Positions 18,724 to 29,243 of a DNA stretch of 64,000 nt are shown one piece after another. The number at the start of each line of letters is the position of its first letter. Position 1 is the first letter of the stretch. The stretch lies in contig QCPD01000008.1 in NCBI GenBank assembly GCA_003209755.1, positions 1 to 64,000 of the forward strand, given 5' to 3'. The position numbers and the translations under genes were made by a program. Below the pieces are notes generated by a model that saw only the letters and a program-made list of their open reading frames with translations, did not search any database and had not been told where the DNA came from. The stretch is from Prochlorococcus sp. AG-436-C14 (GTDB lineage: Bacteria > Cyanobacteriota > Cyanobacteriia > PCC-6307 > Cyanobiaceae).

Positions 18724-19515
18724 ATGCAGAAAGAATCCCAAGACAATTACACTAGTGATTTGAGAGAATCAACTAACTTTGCTCAACCTTTTCAGGTGAA
18801 ATCAATTGATGAAACAAGTAAATATCTTGAAAAACTTTCTGCTCAAGATCAACTTCAATGGGCCCATAAGAAATTTGATGAGAAATTTGTTTTAACAACA
18901 AGTTTTGGAATCCAATCTGCTGTTTTACTTCATATGACGGTGGCTTTAAAATCTAGGAAAAAACCAAAGATAATTTGGATTGATACTGGTTATCTACCTC
19001 AAGAAACTTATAATTATGCAGAAGAACTAACAAAATTATTCAAATTAGATTTAATAGTGGCCCAAAGCCCTATCTCTCCAGCAAGAATGGAAGCATTGTA
19101 TGGAAAACTTTGGGAAACAGGTGAACTAAGAGATCTAAACAAATATCACGAAATACGAAAAGTTGAACCTTTAGAGAATGTCTTATCAGAACTTGGCACT
19201 CTCTGTTGGGCTAGCGGAGTACGTAAAGGTCAAACCAAAAATAGAGAATCAATGTCTCATATTGATTACATTAGAGAACGTTTAACTCTCCGTCCTCTCT
19301 TAAACTGGACTAAAAAAGATATTTTTTATTACATGCAAAATAATAATTTACCTCAACACCCTTTATTTGAAAAAGGGTATTCTACTGTTGGAGATTGGCA
19401 TTCAAGCGTAGCAGAAAATAACAATTCCAAAGGAAGATCAACAAGATTTGGAGGTGTCAGTGAAGAGTGTGGGATTCATGTTGATGAAAATAGTTGCTTG
19501 GGAGAAGGAATATAG
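18724..19515 (+). CDS. cysH: Phosphoadenylyl-sulfate (PAPS) reductase
   Basis: The 263-aa protein has the adenine-nucleotide alpha-hydrolase fold with TSFGIQSAVLLHM, and the C-terminal catalytic ECGIHVDE motif holding the active cysteine. The paired-cysteine motifs needed to bind a 4Fe-4S cluster in APS reductases are absent (LCWASGVRKGQ has one cysteine). It is therefore more likely a PAPS reductase using thioredoxin. It supplies sulfite for cysteine synthesis. coaX starts 3 nt after its stop. Confidence 0.9.
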   Translation: MQKESQDNYTSDLRESTNFAQPFQVKSIDETSKYLEKLSAQDQLQWAHKKFDEKFVLTTSFGIQSAVLLHMTVALKSRKKPKIIWIDTGYLPQETYNYAEELTKLFKLDLIVAQSPISPARMEALYGKLWETGELRDLNKYHEIRKVEPLENVLSELGTLCWASGVRKGQTKNRESMSHIDYIRERLTLRPLLNWTKKDIFYYMQNNNLPQHPLFEKGYSTVGDWHSSVAENNNSKGRSTRFGGVSEECGIHVDENSCLGEGI

Positions 19516-19518
19516 CTT

Positions 19519-20241
19519 GTGTTTTTAGAAAGAAATTACTTAATGATTGGGAATACAAGATGGCATTGGGCATCAAAGATACAAGAAAATTGGAAATATT
19601 TTCATACCACTCCAAATCCAATCGAATTTAAAGATATAAATTTTTCGGAATTATCTTGGGCTTCAGTAGGTCCAATTCCCGAAAATCTTAAATTATGCCC
19701 TTCAAAAAAAATAAATTTAGATGATGTTCCGCTCATCAATCTTCCATCTAATTTAGGTATTGATAGAGCTCTAGCTTCATGGAGTGCTTATCAAAAGCAA
19801 TCATCTCTCAAAAGCAAAAAACAAGACTTAATTGTTATTGATGCAGGAACAATCATGAGCGTCACAAAAATAACAAAAAAAGGAGAGTTCGCTGGAGGGC
19901 AATTAATTTCGGGTTTAAGACTTCAATTATCTTCGATGGCAAATGGTTCATTAAATTTAGATAATCCAATCATTAAGACTATTCCAGTAGAGACATTTCA
20001 ACATGAAACGAAAAATGCTATGATCAGAGGGGCAATAAATGGCTTACTAGGATTAATCTTACAGATTTTTGAAGAGACAAAATTACCGATATGGATCTGC
20101 GGAGGTGACGCACCAATAATATTAAATGAACTTAAAAATACAAATATAGATATAAATCATTTTCCTAATTTAGTTCTAGAAGGAATGATTGATATAGACC
20201 AAAAAATTAATTCAATTGAAGATCGTTTAAAATCTGACTAG
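19519..20241 (+). CDS. coaX: Type III pantothenate kinase
   Basis: The 240-aa protein belongs to the ASKHA kinase fold of CoaX: an N-terminal GNTRWHWA (11-18), LGIDRALA (79-86), the catalytic/phosphate motif DAGT (108-111) and GGQLISGLRLQL. It catalyses the first step of coenzyme A synthesis. The initiation codon is GTG at 19519. The N-terminal phosphate-loop aspartate of many CoaX proteins is replaced by methionine here (LMIGNT), a point to check. Its 3' end overlaps the convergent peroxiredoxin gene by 35 nt. Confidence 0.85.
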   Translation: MFLERNYLMIGNTRWHWASKIQENWKYFHTTPNPIEFKDINFSELSWASVGPIPENLKLCPSKKINLDDVPLINLPSNLGIDRALASWSAYQKQSSLKSKKQDLIVIDAGTIMSVTKITKKGEFAGGQLISGLRLQLSSMANGSLNLDNPIIKTIPVETFQHETKNAMIRGAINGLLGLILQIFEETKLPIWICGGDAPIILNELKNTNIDINHFPNLVLEGMIDIDQKINSIEDRLKSD

Positions 20242-20680
20242 CCATATTTGCTGATTTTACTTTTAAATATATTAATTCTATTTTTCCGTCTTTATCTATA
20301 ACAAAAGTATGCCTCATCATTCCATAATACTCTCTACCCATAAATTTTTTCAAGCCATAACTTTCATATGATGCCGCAACAGGACAAGGCTCACTATCCG
20401 TTAAAAGTATAAAAGGTAACTTATATTTATCAATGAATTTTATATGCGATTTTGAGGCATCTTTACTAATACCTAAAATTTGAATATTGTGTGATTTAAA
20501 AAGCTCCCAATTATCTCTAAAGCTGCAAGCTTCCTTAGTGCAGCCAGGAGTATCATCTTTAGGATAAAAATAAATTACAACTCTTGATCCTTTGAATGAT
20601 GAGAGACTGATATCAACACTATCTTGATTAGGAAGAGTGAAATCTGGTGCAGAATCGCCTATACAGAGAGTCATGACCAT
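20207..20680 (-). CDS. bcp: BCP-type thioredoxin-dependent peroxiredoxin
   Basis: The 157-aa protein has the peroxidatic motif TPGCTKEAC, with C47 as peroxidatic and C52 as resolving cysteine, the atypical 2-Cys arrangement of bacterioferritin comigratory protein. It reduces hydrogen peroxide and organic peroxides with thioredoxin. Two in-frame ATG codons compete, at 20680 and 20674. The second overlaps the start codon of the divergent phosphopantetheinyl transferase gene. Confidence 0.9.
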   Translation of the reverse strand: MVMTLCIGDSAPDFTLPNQDSVDISLSSFKGSRVVIYFYPKDDTPGCTKEACSFRDNWELFKSHNIQILGISKDASKSHIKFIDKYKLPFILLTDSEPCPVAASYESYGLKKFMGREYYGMMRHTFVIDKDGKIELIYLKVKSANMASQILNDLQLN

Positions 20681-21329
20681 AACTCAAATAAACAATATAA
20701 GCGTACTAGGTCTTTGGCTTTTTTTGATGCCATCAAAACTTTTACAAATAAGCAACGATGAAAAAAAATGGGTTCAAAAATTAACGCCAAAGAGAGGGAT
20801 GACTTACCATTTTTCTAGAGGCTGCCTCAGACATGTCATGTCCAGCATTACGGGCTTAGAGCCTCTTGCTATACCTCTCAAGGCATATCCAGGAGAACAG
20901 CCTCTATTGGCGGAAGGATGGGGTCATATCAGCATGAGTCACTGTTCTGATGCTTTGTTAATAGGATGGTCCTCAGGAAAAATTGGGGTAGATATAGAAA
21001 GAACGGATAGACAGTTTCAAGCTTATAAATTGTCAAAACGTTTTTTCACTCACTATGAAAATTGCGAAATAGAAAATTTAACGCCAAGCCAAGCTAAAGA
21101 ACTGATTCTAAAAAGATGGGTAGTTAAAGAAGCCGCAATCAAATGGCAGAGTGGGAAAATAGCAAATGATATAAGCCAATGGATTTGGAAGAATAAATCA
21201 TCATTTGCATATAATAAAAAACTTAAACACAAAGTAAAAGTTTACCAACAAATTCATGATCAATGGACTTATGCAGTTGCATTAGACGAAGATTCGTTAA
21301 CAAATAAACCAATAATTTGTCTGAATTAA
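20673..21329 (+). CDS. 4'-phosphopantetheinyl transferase (Sfp/HetI type)
   Basis: Starting at the ATG at 20673 the protein is about 218 aa and has the family motifs GVDIERTD (Mg2+ site) and WVVKEAAIKW (the WxxKEA motif). It attaches phosphopantetheine from CoA to carrier proteins such as the fatty-acid ACP. An upstream in-frame start at 20637 would run through the divergent bcp coding sequence, so I chose 20673. The stop overlaps the convergent rarA stop by 4 nt. Cyanobacteria often rely on one Sfp-type enzyme for primary ACP. Confidence 0.88.
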   Translation: MTITQINNISVLGLWLFLMPSKLLQISNDEKKWVQKLTPKRGMTYHFSRGCLRHVMSSITGLEPLAIPLKAYPGEQPLLAEGWGHISMSHCSDALLIGWSSGKIGVDIERTDRQFQAYKLSKRFFTHYENCEIENLTPSQAKELILKRWVVKEAAIKWQSGKIANDISQWIWKNKSSFAYNKKLKHKVKVYQQIHDQWTYAVALDEDSLTNKPIICLN

Positions 21330-23530
21330 TTATTATTTTTAGCATGCAACTTAGTATGTATAATCTTCTGTTTTATCGTCCTACCATCCAATCTTTTAAA
21401 TAAATTTTTTAATCGAATTAATGTTTTTTCCTCGTAATTTTTAAGTATAATTTCACGATAATCACTTCCGTGATTAAGCCATCTTTTAATTATAGAGCTA
21501 TCAACTTTTTGATATACGACCTCACTCCATTCTTCAAAATAAATATTCCAACCTAATTCTTTTAATTGTTGAATAAATTTCTTTTTATTATCTTGGTTAT
21601 TTAACCACTTCTCTTCTTTAAAAATCAAATCATTCAATAATGAAAAATCAGTATTTTTATTATTAATATTAACTTCTAAGCTTTCCTTTAAAGAAAGGGC
21701 AGGACCAGAACATGGGTTACTTAAAATCAAACTTAATTCTGTATTCGCGGTACATTTTTCAGTAAGAATCGGCCACAATTTATAAAAATTTGTTTCAGAA
21801 AAAATTTTCCAAGAGATCCTTCCTCCAATTACCTCAAATTTAAGATTATCTTCTAATGCTTTAATTGCTTCAACTTTTGAATCAATTAAAGCCGGTCGCG
21901 CCATAGGAGCCAAAACTTCTAATTCAGCTAAGAACCTAGGATGATTATCTTCTGATACAGCCAAGATAACGCCCCCTTCAGATGCCTCTCTTAAAGGCTT
22001 TAAAGACCAAAGCAAAGAACTAGGTGTTAAGACTAAAACCCTATGATTTCTTTTCCAATTAATACCTGACCATAATTTAGTCATCAAGTTTTTTAATCGT
22101 TCCTCCTCTTGCAAAGCTTGACTAGATAACCATTTCTCCAAATCATTATCAACTTTTCCAGATGTAATAGTTAAAGGATTTTGTTGTTCAACTTCAACTA
22201 ATGAAGCTAACTGTTCGGCTCTTCTTTCATTCAAAAGAGATCGTCTTTGTCCTTCCCATCCATGCTTAGTTGGCTCCCAAAAAATTTCATTTAGCAAACT
22301 ATCTGGCAAATATTGCTGTGTAACCCAATTTTTTGAAAATGAATGTGGATACCTGTAACCCATACCATCTCCAAAAGCTTCTTGATCTCGATTTGCATCT
22401 TTAAGGTGTAATGGAACATTTTGCTTTTGGGAATCTTTAACTTTCTGAACTGCCTTAAAAATAGCCTTCAAACTATTGCTTTTCTCAGTTGAAGCCAAGT
22501 ACAAAGTTGCCTGAGCCAGTGGGTAAATACCCTCTGGCAAACCTATTCGATCAAAAGCCGCAGCGCATGACTCAACAATAACTATTGCATTGGGATCAGC
22601 AAGACCAATATCTTCTCCTGCAGCGATGAGCATACGTCTAAAAATGAATCGTGGATTTTCTCCAGCCTCCAACATTCGAGCAAGCCAAAACAATGCCGCA
22701 TCAGGATCCGAACCTCGTAATGACTTAATAAAAGCGCTGATCGTATCAAAATGAGCATCACCTTTTTTGTCGTATAAAACCGCTCGCTCTTGAATTGAAT
22801 CCTCAGCGATCTTGAGATCAATACTGATTGAACTATCTTGATCTGCGATTGTACTCTCTACAGCAAGTTCAAGCGCATTAAGCAGAACGCGTGCATCGCC
22901 ATTACACACATCAACCAAATGATCCTCAGCTTCACTAGCTAAATTGATCAACTTCAACCCATAACCCCTTTCCTTGTCGCTCAAAGCTCTTTGTAGCAAT
23001 TGATGTAATGCTTTTGAATTGAGACTGTGTAATCGAAATAATCTAGATCTGCTTACCAAAGCTTTATTTACTTCAAAATATGGATTTTCAGTAGTTGCAC
23101 CAATCAGGGTCAAAGTTCCATTTTCAACCCAAGGTAATAAAGCATCTTGTTGAGCAGTATTAAATCTATGAACCTCATCAATAAATAAAATCGTACGTTT
23201 ACCATATTTGTTTAATCTATCGATTGCAGACTCAATCTCAGACCTCAAATCCTTGATCCCAGCCAAGGCCGCATTTACGACGCTAAAGTGAGACAGGGTA
23301 TTTGAGGCGATAATTCTAGCCAAAGTAGTCTTACCAACTCCAGGTGGTCCATAAAGCAATAAATTGCCTACTTTATCAGCAACAATTGAACGTCTCAATA
23401 ATCGTCCTTCAGCAAGAATGTGATCTTGACCCACAAACTCATCAAGTGTTTGAGGCCGTAAGCGATCAGCTAAAGGAGCATTATTCTTTATTAGCTGTTC
23501 ACCCTTAAAAGCAAACAGATCTTTGGACAA
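21326..23530 (-). CDS. rarA: RarA/MgsA AAA+ ATPase fused to a C-terminal domain of unknown function
   Basis: The 734-aa protein has an AAA+ module with Walker [10 protein letters not shown] (61-69), Walker [10 protein letters not shown] and sensor [15 protein letters not shown]. The RarA lid and tetramerisation domain ([34 protein letters not shown]) runs to about residue 435. A further 290 residues lack RarA similarity and look like a Rossmann/methyltransferase-type fold ([27 protein letters not shown]). RarA acts at stalled replication forks. This fusion is a known cyanobacterial form ('RarA/unknown domain fusion'); the extra domain's role is open. Confidence 0.9.
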   Translation of the reverse strand: MSKDLFAFKGEQLIKNNAPLADRLRPQTLDEFVGQDHILAEGRLLRRSIVADKVGNLLLYGPPGVGKTTLARIIASNTLSHFSVVNAALAGIKDLRSEIESAIDRLNKYGKRTILFIDEVHRFNTAQQDALLPWVENGTLTLIGATTENPYFEVNKALVSRSRLFRLHSLNSKALHQLLQRALSDKERGYGLKLINLASEAEDHLVDVCNGDARVLLNALELAVESTIADQDSSISIDLKIAEDSIQERAVLYDKKGDAHFDTISAFIKSLRGSDPDAALFWLARMLEAGENPRFIFRRMLIAAGEDIGLADPNAIVIVESCAAAFDRIGLPEGIYPLAQATLYLASTEKSNSLKAIFKAVQKVKDSQKQNVPLHLKDANRDQEAFGDGMGYRYPHSFSKNWVTQQYLPDSLLNEIFWEPTKHGWEGQRRSLLNERRAEQLASLVEVEQQNPLTITSGKVDNDLEKWLSSQALQEEERLKNLMTKLWSGINWKRNHRVLVLTPSSLLWSLKPLREASEGGVILAVSEDNHPRFLAELEVLAPMARPALIDSKVEAIKALEDNLKFEVIGGRISWKIFSETNFYKLWPILTEKCTANTELSLILSNPCSGPALSLKESLEVNINNKNTDFSLLNDLIFKEEKWLNNQDNKKKFIQQLKELGWNIYFEEWSEVVYQKVDSSIIKRWLNHGSDYREIILKNYEEKTLIRLKNLFKRLDGRTIKQKIIHTKLHAKNNN

Positions 23531-23618
23531 AGCTAATAAACAAACATACTTGTTACTCTAAAAGCAAAAAAAAACTTATAAAGTTGTTTTGATGATTTCC
23601 AATTGGAAGGTTTTTTAT

Positions 23619-25268
23619 CTATGTAATCACTGTCGGAGCGGACATGCCTGTTCGTTTTGAGATCTCAGCTAAAGAATCAATACCTTTAATTAAAGGATCC
23701 AAGGCTAGCTGAGGATCTAGAGTGAGATCACCATCACTTGGAACAAAGCTTTCAAAGTAAACTCTCAACGTGGCTCCTTGAGTGCCAGTACCAGAAAGTC
23801 TCACTAACACTCGACTACCATCATCTAATAAAATTCTCAAACCCTGATGAAGCGTAATTGAACCATCAACTGAATCTGTGTAGCTAAAATCATCAGCTTT
23901 TTTCACTGTCCTTCCAGCAAAAGATTGATGTTCCAAAGTGGGAAGCATCTTGCTCAATCTGGAATAAAGCGAATTTGCAACTTCAGATGGAATAGATTCA
24001 TAATCATGACGAGAATAGTAATGACGACCGAAAAATAGCCAATGATTTCTCATTATCTCAGAAACAGATTTTTTCTTAGACGCAAGTATCTGCAACCAAA
24101 AGAGAACAGCCCATAATCCATCTTTCTCTCTTACATGATCACTTCCAGTTCCAAAGCTCTCCTCTCCACATAGAGTAATTTTTTTAGCGTCCAAAAGATT
24201 GCCAAAGAATTTCCATCCAGTAGGAGTTTCAAAGCAATTGATCCCTAAATGTTTTGCCACAACATCTACAGCGGAACTAGTCGGCATGGAACGAGCGACA
24301 CCAGATAAACCTTTGGAATACCCTGGCACACAGTCGTAATTAGCAGCTAAAATTGCAAGGCTATCACTAGGATTTACAAAGCAACCACGTCCTAAAATCA
24401 TATTTCTATCACCATCTCCATCACATGCTGCTCCGAAGGAAAATAAATTCCCTTTTAAAAGCAAATCAGCAAGGTCTTTTGCATAAGTCAAATTTGGATC
24501 AGGATGAAGACCTCCAAAATCTTCCAAAGGAATTCCATTCCTTACTGTTTCTTCATTAGCTCCCAAATGATCCACAAAAAGACGTTTTGCATATGGGCCT
24601 GTAACAGCATTTAATGCATCAAAAACGATCGGAAAATCTTTGTTGATATAGGAATTGATCAAATCAAAATCAAATATTTTTTTCATTAAATCTAAGTAAT
24701 CTTCTATTCCATCAATGATCTCAACAACCATTGAAGCTAATTTATATTTACCAAGTGAATAAGAATTAGTTGATTGACATTCTATGATCTTATATTCTTT
24801 AAGATTCTTCGAGTAATTATAAATTTCATCAGTTAAAGATTCTGAGGCAGGTCCACCATTTGAGCCATTTAGCTTGACTCCAAAATCACCTTCAAGTCCA
24901 CCTGGATTGTGACTAGCAGATAAAATAATTCCACCTATTGCTTTATTAATTCGAATCAAGTTAGAAGCCGCAGGAGTGGACAAAATCCCATCAACAGTTG
25001 TTATAACTTTTTGAATTCCATGTGCAGCTGCCATTCGAATAATGATATCAATCGCTCTTTTATTGCCATATCTGCCATCACCTCCCACAACTAAAACACC
25101 TCCATGCACCCCAGGGAGGGAACTCAAGATCGACTCAATAAAGCTCTCAAGATAATGAGGCTCTTCAAACTTCAAAGTACTTTTTCTTAATCCAGAAGTA
25201 CCTGGTTTCTGATCAGTAAAAGGTGAGTTTAACTTAACTGTAAGTTGGCTAAATTCTGTAGAAAACAC
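23619..25268 (-). CDS. pgm: Alpha-D-glucose phosphoglucomutase
   Basis: The 549-aa protein has the phosphohexomutase motifs: active-site serine in ILSASHNPGG, the metal-binding loop CDGDGDRN, the sugar-binding CGEESFG and the phosphate-binding RLSGTGTQG near the C-terminus. The length fits the Pgm1-type enzyme that interconverts glucose-1-P and glucose-6-P at the entry to glycogen metabolism. The coding sequence is normal and complete. Confidence 0.94.
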   Translation of the reverse strand: MFSTEFSQLTVKLNSPFTDQKPGTSGLRKSTLKFEEPHYLESFIESILSSLPGVHGGVLVVGGDGRYGNKRAIDIIIRMAAAHGIQKVITTVDGILSTPAASNLIRINKAIGGIILSASHNPGGLEGDFGVKLNGSNGGPASESLTDEIYNYSKNLKEYKIIECQSTNSYSLGKYKLASMVVEIIDGIEDYLDLMKKIFDFDLINSYINKDFPIVFDALNAVTGPYAKRLFVDHLGANEETVRNGIPLEDFGGLHPDPNLTYAKDLADLLLKGNLFSFGAACDGDGDRNMILGRGCFVNPSDSLAILAANYDCVPGYSKGLSGVARSMPTSSAVDVVAKHLGINCFETPTGWKFFGNLLDAKKITLCGEESFGTGSDHVREKDGLWAVLFWLQILASKKKSVSEIMRNHWLFFGRHYYSRHDYESIPSEVANSLYSRLSKMLPTLEHQSFAGRTVKKADDFSYTDSVDGSITLHQGLRILLDDGSRVLVRLSGTGTQGATLRVYFESFVPSDGDLTLDPQLALDPLIKGIDSLAEISKRTGMSAPTVIT

Positions 25269-25333
25269 TTTGAAAATAAATTAGTGAATAATATAAAAAA
25301 TGAATCGAGAATCAAAATGACAACACTTTTAAG

Positions 25334-25504
25334 TCAGTGAGGCATTTCAGAAGTACGAAGCATTGCGATAAACCAAAGAGTACTTAAAATCAATGCACTT
25401 AAAACACCCGGACCAAGTCCTAAATGCTCAATCGTAGTAGGAATTAATAAAGGGAAAGCAATAGCACCTACTAATGGAGTAAAAGCAACAATTAAGCGAA
25501 CCAT
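25334..25504 (-). CDS. 56-aa hydrophobic membrane protein
   Basis: Minus-strand reading from ATG 25504 to TGA 25334 gives 56 aa with two hydrophobic stretches (about 4-23 and 32-49) separated by TTIEHLGLGPG. It is missed by usual length cut-offs. It lies 19 nt downstream of the DUF4912 gene on the same strand and may be its operon partner. The size and helix pattern are those of small thylakoid or plasma membrane proteins; no family is recognised. Confidence 0.65.
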   Translation of the reverse strand: MVRLIVAFTPLVGAIAFPLLIPTTIEHLGLGPGVLSALILSTLWFIAMLRTSEMPH

Positions 25505-25523
25505 TAATTAAGTGGGGTTAGAT

Positions 25524-26609
25524 TTAAAACCATTCTGATTCAGCTTTTGAATTTGGATTAGTATTATCAACTGGAGTAACTCTTTCAAATTTCATTGTAA
25601 TGTTCCTTGAATCAACTCCATCTTTATCTATCGCTTTAATTGAATAGTTCTGAAGACCATCTCTGAATGGGACTTGCAATCTAAAAGTCCCATCATTTGC
25701 AAGTGGAACCGCTTCATCTTCAATAAACAATTTAGCTGAGGGATCTGTAGCTCCGTAAACGATTAATTCAGCGTCTGCAACTAACCAAAAAGAACGTGCT
25801 TGAGGGACCCCTCCAATACCAGATTCATTTAAACCACTGGCCCAAAGACCACTACCAGATTCATTATTTGAATTTAAATCTCCAGGACCACCTTCTTGGA
25901 ATTCTTCTGAACCAACTCTTCGAGTTCTAAATTTTGTAGTAGCTGACTGATATAAGCGCTCATGCAAACCACTATCTGGTTGTTCTGAAACCAAGCTTTC
26001 TATCTTTGGATCACTTGTAGTAACAGGGGCTTCTAAACTAAAAGGGACAAATTGATCAAGAATTTGTTCACTTGGATGTAGTGAAGGTACTTTGGCTGAA
26101 GATGAATGAGCAAGTGACATCCATTTATGGCCAATTCGATAACCAAGCTCAACCTTATAATCTCTTCCGCCTAAGGGAATAGGTAAATACCACTCGGTAC
26201 TGTGACTATCAACAACAACTTCTTGAAGAGTTCCAGGATTAGCTTCTCCATTATTTTTATTGGTGACATCAGCTAAACGCAAACAAAGCCTAATAGCTCC
26301 TTCATTTTGAGCATTAGTACGATCAGTATCTGAGATCTCCCAAAATACATATGCCCACTGGGGATCACGAGGTAGAAAGACGACTTTGGTCTCTGCAGAG
26401 CTTGGGTATGTAGTTTCTTTAGATGGTTCGGTTTTATTATTTATCAACTGTTTTTCTAATTCCTTTTTTTCTTGGTAGAGAAAAACACCTTTAATCAAAT
26501 CAGCTTTTGATTTTCTACTGTAAAGAGGAATACCTAATTCACTCGCTTTAATACGAAGCTGACGAAGTGTTAAACGTGACAGGGATTCTTGATCAAAAGT
26601 CACGCTCAT
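25524..26609 (-). CDS. DUF4912 protein with Rho-N/SAP-like N-terminus
   Basis: Starting at the ATG at 26609 the protein is about 361 aa; a GGAGG lies 4 nt before it, which decides this start over one at 26699. Residues 5-45 (LSRLTLRQLRIKASELGIPLYSR-type) form a Rho-N/SAP-like nucleic-acid-binding helical motif. A DUF4912 domain follows (WAYVFWEISD, LCLRLADV, YKVELGYRIGHKWMSLA). A central low-complexity region and a C-terminal beta-rich repeat (AELIVYGATDPSAKLFIEDEAV) close the protein. Its role is unknown, possibly nucleic-acid or surface polysaccharide related. Confidence 0.75.
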   Translation of the reverse strand: MSVTFDQESLSRLTLRQLRIKASELGIPLYSRKSKADLIKGVFLYQEKKELEKQLINNKTEPSKETTYPSSAETKVVFLPRDPQWAYVFWEISDTDRTNAQNEGAIRLCLRLADVTNKNNGEANPGTLQEVVVDSHSTEWYLPIPLGGRDYKVELGYRIGHKWMSLAHSSSAKVPSLHPSEQILDQFVPFSLEAPVTTSDPKIESLVSEQPDSGLHERLYQSATTKFRTRRVGSEEFQEGGPGDLNSNNESGSGLWASGLNESGIGGVPQARSFWLVADAELIVYGATDPSAKLFIEDEAVPLANDGTFRLQVPFRDGLQNYSIKAIDKDGVDSRNITMKFERVTPVDNTNPNSKAESEWF

Positions 26610-26907
26610 AAACCTCCATTTTTTATTTGGGATCAGTGCGATAAGTATGTGATGAAATGTGCTCTTCTCGTTGATGTGGTCAGCATCTACTGACTCCAAG
26701 AAGAGATCAAAAAGTGGTATCTACAGACAAGAAGCATTGCTATAACTTAAAAGTAGAAGTCCATTATTAATCCACGAATTCCCAACAAAAGAAAAAAATT
26801 CAAAGCTAATCAAAAAAATAATTCCTGATTTTTAAAATTTTGAAGACTTTTTCTTCGGGATCATCCTCTTCACATAATTAATTTCTCATTTAATACGGTC
26901 AACGATC

Positions 26908-27270
26908 TCAAGCTTCATAAGCGTCGATTAAATTTCTCAAGGTCAAATCCAATGGAGCAACCTTTAAATCATTTGACAATCTTTCCAGCTGGATAGCTGC
27001 TCCAGAAAATTGCTCGAACATAACCTGCACAAACTCATCATCTTTGATCATGATGGGGTTCTTCAAGCACCATTCAAGCCATTCTTCCTTCACAGGGATC
27101 AAACCCTTTGGATTGTGCTTTCTCATTGATTTAAAACATTGCAAGCAATGTGCAAGCATCCTTAAATGATGCTTTTCACTCGATGAAAGGTTAGTTAAGC
27201 CGATCAAATTTATATCCTCTTTACTTAAGGGACTATTTTTAGAATTATCGTTAAAAATAGATTCCATCAT
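26908..27270 (-). CDS. Hypothetical protein, 120 aa, helical
   Basis: No domain is recognised. The sequence is all-helical and charged, with two cysteines in HCLQCF and a conserved-looking region EEWLEWCLKNPIMIKDDEFVQ. It has no membrane helix. It faces away from the suf operon across a 480-nt intergenic region. Two ATG codons are adjacent at the start (MM). Confidence 0.6.
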   Translation of the reverse strand: MMESIFNDNSKNSPLSKEDINLIGLTNLSSSEKHHLRMLAHCLQCFKSMRKHNPKGLIPVKEEWLEWCLKNPIMIKDDEFVQVMFEQFSGAAIQLERLSNDLKVAPLDLTLRNLIDAYEA

Positions 27271-27750
27271 CTTTCGACGGGAGCAACTCTTATATGTAAA
27301 GTTTAAAAGAATATTTATCTTTTAATAGATTTTATCTTATTTTTGTCCACTTATAAACAACGGAAAGATATTCATCCATTAACTATTACAAGTCAAAAAA
27401 AAGGAATTGATAAATGAAATCAACAGTATTAATAAGGATTTACATAGCTATTTGTATACATTAGAAAATCTTTTACTAATTAAAAAAAGATTAATAGTTT
27501 ATTCAAGCACAATTAGAACTGGAAACGATTTTAAGCATTATGACTTATGGTGATAGGAGATTAAAACTACTTTCTTAACACTGGGTTTTCCCCCTTGATT
27601 TGACTTAGAATGACATTTGAGATCCAACTATCAAAACACTCTGATCCATTCATGAACCCCAGATGTCATAATTGAAGATTATCTTGGATCTTAAAAGCCA
27701 AACTTTTCATAAATAAAAAACTCCTACGACTTGATTTAATCAAAAATAAA
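27271..27750. other. 480-nt intergenic region upstream of sufB
   Basis: No convincing gene. It should hold the promoters for the divergent 120-aa gene and for sufB. A perfect 13-bp palindrome TTGATTTAATCAA lies at 27731-27743, seven nt before the sufB ATG. A 28-codon minus-strand frame (27567-27653) begins with ATG but has no other support. No sufR-like regulator gene is adjacent. Confidence 0.5.
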
Positions 27751-29193
27751 ATGACCCAATCTAATACTGTCGAAGAAATTGTTTCCAAACCTTATAAATA
27801 CGGTTTTATAACTGAAATTGAAACTGAAAAAATCCCAAAAGGATTGAATGAAGATGTTATTAGGTTAATTTCCGCTAAAAAAAATGAACCAAATTTTTTA
27901 TTAGAATTTCGTTTAAGAGCTTATGAACAATGGTTAAAGATGAAAGAGCCTGATTGGTCTGGCCTAAATTATTCCAAAGTAGATTATCAAGATCTAGTTT
28001 ATTATGCAGCCCCAAAACAAGACATAAAGAAAAAGAGTTTAGATGAAGTTGATCCTAAATTACTTGAAACTTTTGAAAAGCTTGGAATACCACTTAGCGA
28101 ACAAAAAAGATTATCTAATGTAGCCGTTGATGCTGTTTTTGACAGTGTTTCTATAGCGACTACATACAAGGAAAAACTAGCTGAACATGGAGTAATATTC
28201 TGCTCCATTAGTGAAGCCATTAGCGAATATCCAGATCTAATTGAAAAATATATTGGTACAGTTGTTCCAATAAATGATAACTTTTTTGCAGCCCTAAATT
28301 CTGCTGTGTTCAGTGACGGTTCGTTTGTTTATATACCCAAAGGTGTCGAATGTCCAATGGAATTATCATCTTATTTCAGAATAAATTCTGGGGATACTGG
28401 GCAATTCGAGCGAACTTTAATTATCGCAGAAGAATCTTCCTCCGTTAGTTATCTAGAAGGATGTACAGCGCCTATGTTTGATACCAATACACTTCATGCT
28501 GCTGTTGTTGAGCTTGTTGCACTCGATAATGCATCTATTAAATATTCAACAGTGCAAAATTGGTATGCAGGTAATGAGGAAGGAGTTGGAGGAATATATA
28601 ACTTCGTAACAAAAAGAGGCGAATGTAGAGGGAATAGAAGCAAAATCAGCTGGTCTCAAGTCGAAACAGGATCTGCAATTACATGGAAATACCCAAGTTG
28701 CGTATTACAAGGAGACAATTCCATTGGTGAGTTTTATTCAATTGCACTGACTAATAATTGTCAGAAAGCAGATACTGGGACAAAAATGATTCACATAGGA
28801 AAAAATACAAAATCAAAAATCGTAAGTAAAGGTATCAGTGCAGGACAATCTAAGAATAGCTATCGAGGTCTTGTATCCATAAGCCCAAATGCTGAGGGCT
28901 CTCGAAATTACAGTCAATGTGACTCAATGTTGATCGGTGACAAAGCCAGCGCAAATACATACCCATATATTCAATCCAAACAACCTCAGTCAAATATTGA
29001 ACATGAAGCTAGTACTTGTAGGATTTCAGAAGATCAACTTTTTTACTTACAAAGTAGAGGAATTGATTTCGAGGAATCAGTTTCAATGTTAATCAGTGGA
29101 TTTTGTAGTGATGTTTTCAATGAATTACCCCTGGAGTTCGCATCCGAGGCAGATAAACTTTTAGCTTTAAAATTGGAGGGTTCAGTTGGATAA
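27751..29193 (+). CDS. sufB: Fe-S cluster scaffold component SufB
   Basis: The 480-aa protein matches SufB over its length, with the beta-helix core containing [42 protein letters not shown] and the C-terminal [22 protein letters not shown]. Together with SufC and SufD it forms the scaffold on which 4Fe-4S clusters are built, essential for photosystem I and ferredoxins. First gene of sufBCDS. Confidence 0.97.
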   Translation: MTQSNTVEEIVSKPYKYGFITEIETEKIPKGLNEDVIRLISAKKNEPNFLLEFRLRAYEQWLKMKEPDWSGLNYSKVDYQDLVYYAAPKQDIKKKSLDEVDPKLLETFEKLGIPLSEQKRLSNVAVDAVFDSVSIATTYKEKLAEHGVIFCSISEAISEYPDLIEKYIGTVVPINDNFFAALNSAVFSDGSFVYIPKGVECPMELSSYFRINSGDTGQFERTLIIAEESSSVSYLEGCTAPMFDTNTLHAAVVELVALDNASIKYSTVQNWYAGNEEGVGGIYNFVTKRGECRGNRSKISWSQVETGSAITWKYPSCVLQGDNSIGEFYSIALTNNCQKADTGTKMIHIGKNTKSKIVSKGISAGQSKNSYRGLVSISPNAEGSRNYSQCDSMLIGDKASANTYPYIQSKQPQSNIEHEASTCRISEDQLFYLQSRGIDFEESVSMLISGFCSDVFNELPLEFASEADKLLALKLEGSVG

Positions 29194-29243
29194 AAACGAA
29201 TGAAAAACATACTTTTGCTCTCTACAACTCTCTCCCTAATTTA

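Noticed and set aside
27567-27653. 28-codon minus-strand frame with ATG upstream of sufB
   Set aside because: Nothing but an ATG supports it; it lies in the promoter region.
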